Shown: in pieces, positions 59,396 through 64,000 of the stretch | Position numbering within the stretch: the first letter of the stretch is position 1 | How the letters are laid out: the number at the start of each line of letters is the position of its first letter | Assembly: GCF_024586455.1 (NCBI RefSeq) | Contig: NC_065922.1 | Coordinates: 31,120,089 to 31,184,088, forward strand | DNA length: 64,000 nucleotides | Reading direction: 5' to 3' | DNA from: Bactrocera neohumeralis | Lineage: Eukaryota > Arthropoda > Insecta > Diptera > Tephritidae | Notes under the pieces: generated by a model | The model's database searches: none | Told to the model about the DNA's origin: nothing | The model's input: only the letters and a program-made list of their open reading frames with translations | Translations under genes and position numbers: made by a program

Positions 59396-60479
59396 CCGAA
59401 GTTGACGTATTTTCTTGTTTTTTTTTTCTGTAATGTACGCGCCTACGATATTGTGGTTGCGCCTGCGCAGCATGAACACCCACATGCGGCTCACAAAGCT
59501 AAACCAACTTACACCAGCGTTCAAATACACACGCATACACACTCAAATAGGCCACTTAAACCCCTTTTATTACGAGCAGTAAATATAAAGTGAAGGCGGC
59601 GGCTCAAGTGGAGTTTTTTCTATGCCCAACCCAAATTTTCAAGTGCTCCAGAGTACCTATTATATCTACAAACAAACATACAAGTACATATGCAAGTAAA
59701 GTAAGTATTCACGTATATGCATGCATGTGTATACCATGTATACCTGTATTGGTGCTTGAAAAGCCAGTTGCTACAAGGAAAATATAGTTTTCTCACGATT
59801 CGTTGCGGCATGTTCGGTCATCTAATAAGCATGAAAATTGTATTCTAGAAATTCTGTGCGAAGAAAATGAGCGGTCTATTGAAAAAGTTGAGTCTTTGGT
59901 GCGCGCTTTCATTGTGGGGCGCTAACTAAAGGCGCAGCATGGAATAATAAATACAAATAACATACATATAACTATATAAAATATTTTGCTTCACCGCTTT
60001 AATACTGACTTGACTCGCACTTTAGCTGGCCAACACAATACTCCAACGATTATATTCGCATTAATCTTAAGCGTTTGTGCCTGCTGAGCGCCGAGCAGCG
60101 AATCGCTTTAGTGAAAATTCCAAATTCATCTTTCATAGCAAGCTTTCTACAAATGCGCGTCTTCTTAAGCTGAGTTATATTACTTGCTACACATGCATAC
60201 ACACACATATGTATATATTTATTGTTCTATTCGCTGTGGCATAGATAAAACTAGTAGCTGGGCGCGTAGCCACTGGGCTTACTGTGCTTCAGAGCATTCG
60301 CACACTGGCATACCGCCGTACATTGCTTATACCCGCAGCAATGCAGTGGAATGGAGTTTCTGTAGCATGTATCGACCCAAGTGGAAAGTGATCAGTATAC
60401 CAAGAAGTTCTAAATTAATTTTTCTTCACTTCCTCTCCTTACTCAGGGTTTACTAAATTGTAACATTCGTTGGTGGATG
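59396..60479. other. Non-coding DNA
   Basis: Simple ACAC/TATG runs and no recognised gene. Frames of 60-90 codons have no visible domain. Confidence 0.45.
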
Positions 60480-62730
60480 GAGCCATGTGTAGAAATTCAA
60501 GCAAGTGAGGAAAGTTATCTGATTGTCATTCAATTGAGAGTGGGCAGAAACGATTCTTTTACATATGGCTCAAACAGCTCACGACTTCCGGTCTTTGACC
60601 AAGTATCGTCTGAGCTAAAATGAGCAAGCGAAAGAAACATCCTCTCCACAGGGTTGAGCGCAGGGCTTGGGACCCACCACGTAAAATATTACCAATGAAA
60701 AGGAAACAACAGCTCGGATAAGTGCAAACGATTATGATTTAAGAGTTCTTCAATATATCGCTGCTTTGCGCCCACGGTCGATGCAAGAGAAGCACAATAT
60801 GACCAAAGATGTCTTCTATGAGCGCTTTGAGCACACCTGTCAATGTCAAAATCTTTTTTGGCGACTTTACCGTCAGGAGGGCAAAGAATGTATCTTTGGC
60901 ACAACGGTTGTTAAATTCAGCTTCCACGATGAAACATTCCAAATGGGTTGAGGCCGATTGACTTCGCCGGGGTTGTCTGTAGTACAAGATTCCAGCATAG
61001 GAAAATTTATCAAGCTTCTTGGCTGTCTCCGGATCGAAAAGCCACCAACCATATCGATCATTTTGCGATAGACAGAAGACAAGTCTCCAGTGCTTTAGAC
61101 GCGCGTATGCTCCTAGGTCCTAACATTGACTTTAGAACGGCATTTCAAGCTTCTTACGTACAACTCAAATGAAATCATTGGTGTTCGGAAAAAGCAAAAT
61201 AATAGCTGGTATGATGAGGAGTGCCGTGTCGCAGTGGAGAGAAAGCAGACAGCCTACCTAACAATGCTGCGATCGACCACAAGAAGTGCGGGATGTGATG
61301 GATACCGACAGTTGAAGAAGGAAGCGCGACGCATTTGTAGAAAAAAGGAGAGAGGCCGAAATGCGTGAGTATGACAAGTTGACCGACAGGGGTAATGCTC
61401 GAAAAGATGCGGCGACTACTCTTGTAGAACCTCCTAGTGACTGATGCCCAGACCATTCCAAAATTATAGAGGGAACAATTCTCCAGCCTGGTGAATAGCA
61501 GTGGAAGCAGAACGCCAGGAGATGGTGAACCCGATTCTCCATGAAGAAATTCGAATAGCAGTTACTCGTCTGAAGAACAACAAGGCGGGGGCCTATTCAA
61601 ACACGGCGGCGACGAACTGATAAGGAGCATGCATCAGCTTCTTTGTAAAATATGATCGGACGAAAGCACGCCCAACCGTTTGGAATCTGCGACAACTACC
61701 GTGGGATTAGCCTCCTCAACATTGCATATAAGGTTCCATCAAATGTACTGCGAGAAGAATTAAAGCCAACCATCAAAAACCTGTTTGGACCTTAGCAGTG
61801 TGACTTCAGGCAGGGAAAATCAACAACTCACGAGATATTCACCATGCGCCATATCTTGGAAAAGAACCATGAAAAGAGGATCGACGACAGTGTGAAAAAG
61901 AGCTGCTTTTATGCCGCCATGTCTAAATTTGGTATCACCGCAAAACCAATACGGCTGTGTAAACTGACGTTGAGCAATACCAAAACCTCCGTCAGGATCG
62001 GGAAGAACTTTTCTGAGCCGTTTGATATCAAACAAGGTTTTTCAGACAAGGCGACTGCCTATTGTGCGGCTTTTTCAGTCTCTCCTGAAGAAAATAATTC
62101 GCGCTGCAGAGCTAAATCGAGCAGGTACAAACTTTTATAAGAATGTACGGCAGCTGGCGTACGCCGATGATAGTGGTATCATTGGCCTCAACAATCGCGC
62201 TGTTATTTCTGCTTTCTCCACACTGGATAAGGAAATGAAGCAAATGAGTCTGATAGTGAACGAAGGATAGACGAAATATCTTCTTTCATCAAACAAACAG
62301 TCGTCGCACTCGCGACTTGGCTCTTACGTCACTGTTGACAGTCATAACTTTGAAGTTGTAGATAATTTCGTCTATCTCGGAACCAGTATTAACACCAGCA
62401 AAAATGAGGCTAACATATAAAACGACATACAACGACGACAATGACATAGTTCAGTGAATTAAAAGACAGCACTACATTGGCTAGGTCATGTCGTCCGAAT
62501 GGATGAAAACGCTACAGCTCTGAAAGTATTCGACGCAATACCCGCCGCGGGAGACAGAGGAAGAGGAAGACCTACACTCCGTTGGAAAGACCAGGTGGAG
62601 ACGAACCTGGCTCCGCTTGGAATCTCCAATTGGCACCAAACAGCGAAGAGGAAGAACGATTGGAACGCTGTTGTAAACTCGGCTATAACCACATAAGCGG
62701 TGTCTACGCCAATAAAGAAGAAGAAAAAGT
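60480..62730 (+). mobile_element. Longest RTE-like LINE copy, endonuclease to tail, dead
   Basis: The 5' segment matches 27.95-28.2 kb. The endonuclease part includes VLQYIAALRPRSMQEKHNM, TKDVFYERFEHTCQC and GKECIFGTTVVKFSFHDETF (60,745-60,945), then STRFQHRKIYQASWLSPDRK and TNHIDHFAIDRRQVSSALDA near 60,990-61,110. The linker is KQNNSWYDEECRVAVERKQT. The RT part includes ICDNYRGISLLNIAYKVPSN (61,680-61,745), RQGKSTTHEIFTMRHILEKN, SVRIGKNFSEPFDIKQGF and an intact RQLAYADDSGIIGLNNRAV (62,150-62,205). A stop follows at 62,268. The C-terminal part has a deletion after DNFVYLGTSI near 62,400, then MDENATALKVFDAIPA and RGRGRPTLRWKDQVETNLAP, and an AAGAAGAAG tail. Frameshifts make it inactive. It is the best reference copy for domain order. 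Confidence 0.93.
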
Positions 62731-63364
62731 CCTGTCGTGCGGGCATACCAGTTCTTTTTTTAAATTGTTGATAATATTTATAACACTAATATTTCCTACT
62801 GAGAACTACAAAAATTCCATAAGCTAAAACATTGTTGACCGATCAGTGCACCCTGTCGGCGCCTTTTGGCTGCCGTTGAGCATCACTGTCACATAGCGCA
62901 GCCATTGGCAATGAGAATGCACAAGCCGTACTAAATTGCATTTAGATTTATCATTGCATTGAGCGGCAGACAGTGTCGTGATTGAGGTCAATGTTAAAGT
63001 TGAAATCTCCACGGCTGATAAATGCAAAGCGGCATTTTTAAATGCATTTTTCTACTTGCCATTAGCGCGTTGGAAAAAAAATTGGCTTGTGGTTAAATGT
63101 TGCATGCGCGCTGTTTTCGCCGGTGAGCGCAATTAAAAATTATTGACATTAACGCATTTATTATAACTAATTGCGGTTAATGGAAGAAGCTCGACCGCTG
63201 ACAAATTGAGTAGAGCTGTTGATGATCTTGCTAATCGAGCGATCGAGAAAGGAAAAGAGAGAGAGAGCGCCCAAGTAAATGCTGCTTGAGACATTTATCA
63301 ATGTCAGTCACTGAAGTCACGATTAGTTTGTTGATTATTATTTTTTTCTTTATCAATAGTTGAC
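62731..63364. other. Unique non-coding DNA upstream of a candidate promoter
   Basis: Less AT-rich than average, with a GAGAGAGAGAGAGCGC run at 63,255-63,270 (GAGA-factor-like sites are common near fly promoters). No gene recognised. Confidence 0.4.
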
Positions 63365-63400
63365 TATAAAAGCACTGACTTGTCATTTGTCTATCATTTG
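63365..63400 (+). promoter_or_regulatory. Candidate core promoter (TATA + initiator)
   Basis: TATAAAAG at 63,365-63,372 is followed at the correct distance by TCATTT at 63,394-63,399, which fits the insect initiator TCA(G/T)T(C/T). The implied start is A at 63,396, 31 bp downstream of the TATA T. A GA-rich tract lies ~100 bp upstream. I find no recognisable coding exon downstream within the window, so it would drive an exon starting with untranslated sequence, or it is chance. Confidence 0.4.
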
Positions 63401-63879
63401 CCTACCGACTTAGCGGTATCGCTGCGGACTGCTTATGTCAGCTGACTAGCAGCGTTGCGTTTGCACACATTTACGTGGGCTAAGCTGACAACCGTTGCGT
63501 GCATCGCGTGAGCGCGTGCCGTACAACTTTCGTCGCTTGCCAGTGGTTCATATATGTACATGTATAATAGTTATATATTCTTACATACTATTTATGCATA
63601 TAAGCTTGTACTTATTAGCTGTCAGCAATATTGCTATTAGTTCAGAACATTTAATGTCAACTATGAATTAAATGAGTACTCACTTGAATAAGCTGATGAT
63701 TTTTGCTAATTATTATCGACAGTGCGGTTGTTTGTGGGATGATCTTGAGTTGAGTATATGAAATACGGAGAAAAGATATGAATTGCTGTAAAATGAATAA
63801 AAAATAAACGATTAAAATACCAAGTACATAAAGAACAGTTATAAGATATTAAAACCACAGATTAGTAAACATAAAATTT
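63401..63879. other. Non-coding DNA downstream of candidate promoter
   Basis: No open frame with recognisable content. It could be a 5' untranslated exon if the promoter is real. Confidence 0.35.
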
Positions 63880-64000
63880 AAAGTAAGTAAAGAAGGGCTA
63901 AGTTCGAGTGCAACCGAACATTTTATAATCTTGCAACTTGCAGGAAATGCCGTAACGTAAGAAACGTGAAACTTTATTATACTCATACACTTACCGACAT
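63880..64000 (+). repeat. Dispersed repeat D1 head, continues past the window
   Basis: AAGAAGGGCTAAGTTCGAGT and CAACCGAACATTTTATAATC match the 27,396 head in order, followed by CTTGCAACTTGCAGG. The copy runs off the end of the window. Confidence 0.75.

Overview
The window is AT-rich animal DNA and almost certainly dipteran. It carries several mariner/maT lineages, RTE-, R1- and LOA/jockey-like LINE debris, TA- and TTAA-flanked MITEs, CA/TG microsatellites and the dispersed 'aagggctaagttcggg' type repeats that I associate with higher flies. A tephritid fruit fly is my best guess, from memory of such repeats and not from a search. I see no bacterial gene, no CRISPR array and no host protein-coding gene I can defend. 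Nearly every long reading frame is transposon debris, a repeat artefact or chance. The window may be intergenic or lie inside a very large intron.

Layout. 1-1352 is plain AT-rich DNA with one dispersed-repeat scrap. 1353-6730 is the most striking object: about 5.4 kb of a ~37-bp tandem repeat that switches orientation once near 4433, making a giant inverted repeat with arms of ~3.07 and ~2.29 kb. A MITE-like inverted repeat (6755-7016) follows. 9.2-13.1 kb holds a decayed LOA/jockey-like LINE (minus) and two decayed maT/mariner transposases. 14.2-18.2 kb holds an RTE-like LINE, a 394-bp MITE and a 439-bp mariner deletion derivative. 18.8-19.4 kb carries a dispersed repeat that recurs inverted at 39.8-41.2 kb. 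20.6-22.4 kb has a ~31-bp minisatellite and a tandem duplication. 22.5-27.1 kb has two copies of one LINE 3' region plus its flank, separated by a maT element and a 100-N assembly gap; one copy has the maT insertion and the other has the empty TA site.

The right half continues in the same style. RTE-like copies lie at 27.9-29.3, 30.8-31.1, 36.6-37.3, 54.9-55.9 and 60.5-62.7 kb, all on the plus strand. There are TTAA-flanked inverted-repeat elements (31.6 and 43.0 kb), a foldback MITE (32.9 kb), an R1-like RT fragment (34.4 kb) and a hAT-like MITE with a perfect 8-bp target duplication (39.9 kb). A terminally complete 896-bp mariner (45.2 kb) keeps an open frame after losing its catalytic core. 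An internally deleted maT with ~140-bp TIRs lies at 46.4 kb, and mellifera-type mariners lie at 50.2 and 58.1 kb.

Nothing here forms an operon or pathway. The logic is layering: autonomous families decayed, deletion derivatives kept their ends, and younger elements inserted into older repeats. The only candidate host regulatory element I support is a TATA/Inr core-promoter match at 63,365-63,400.
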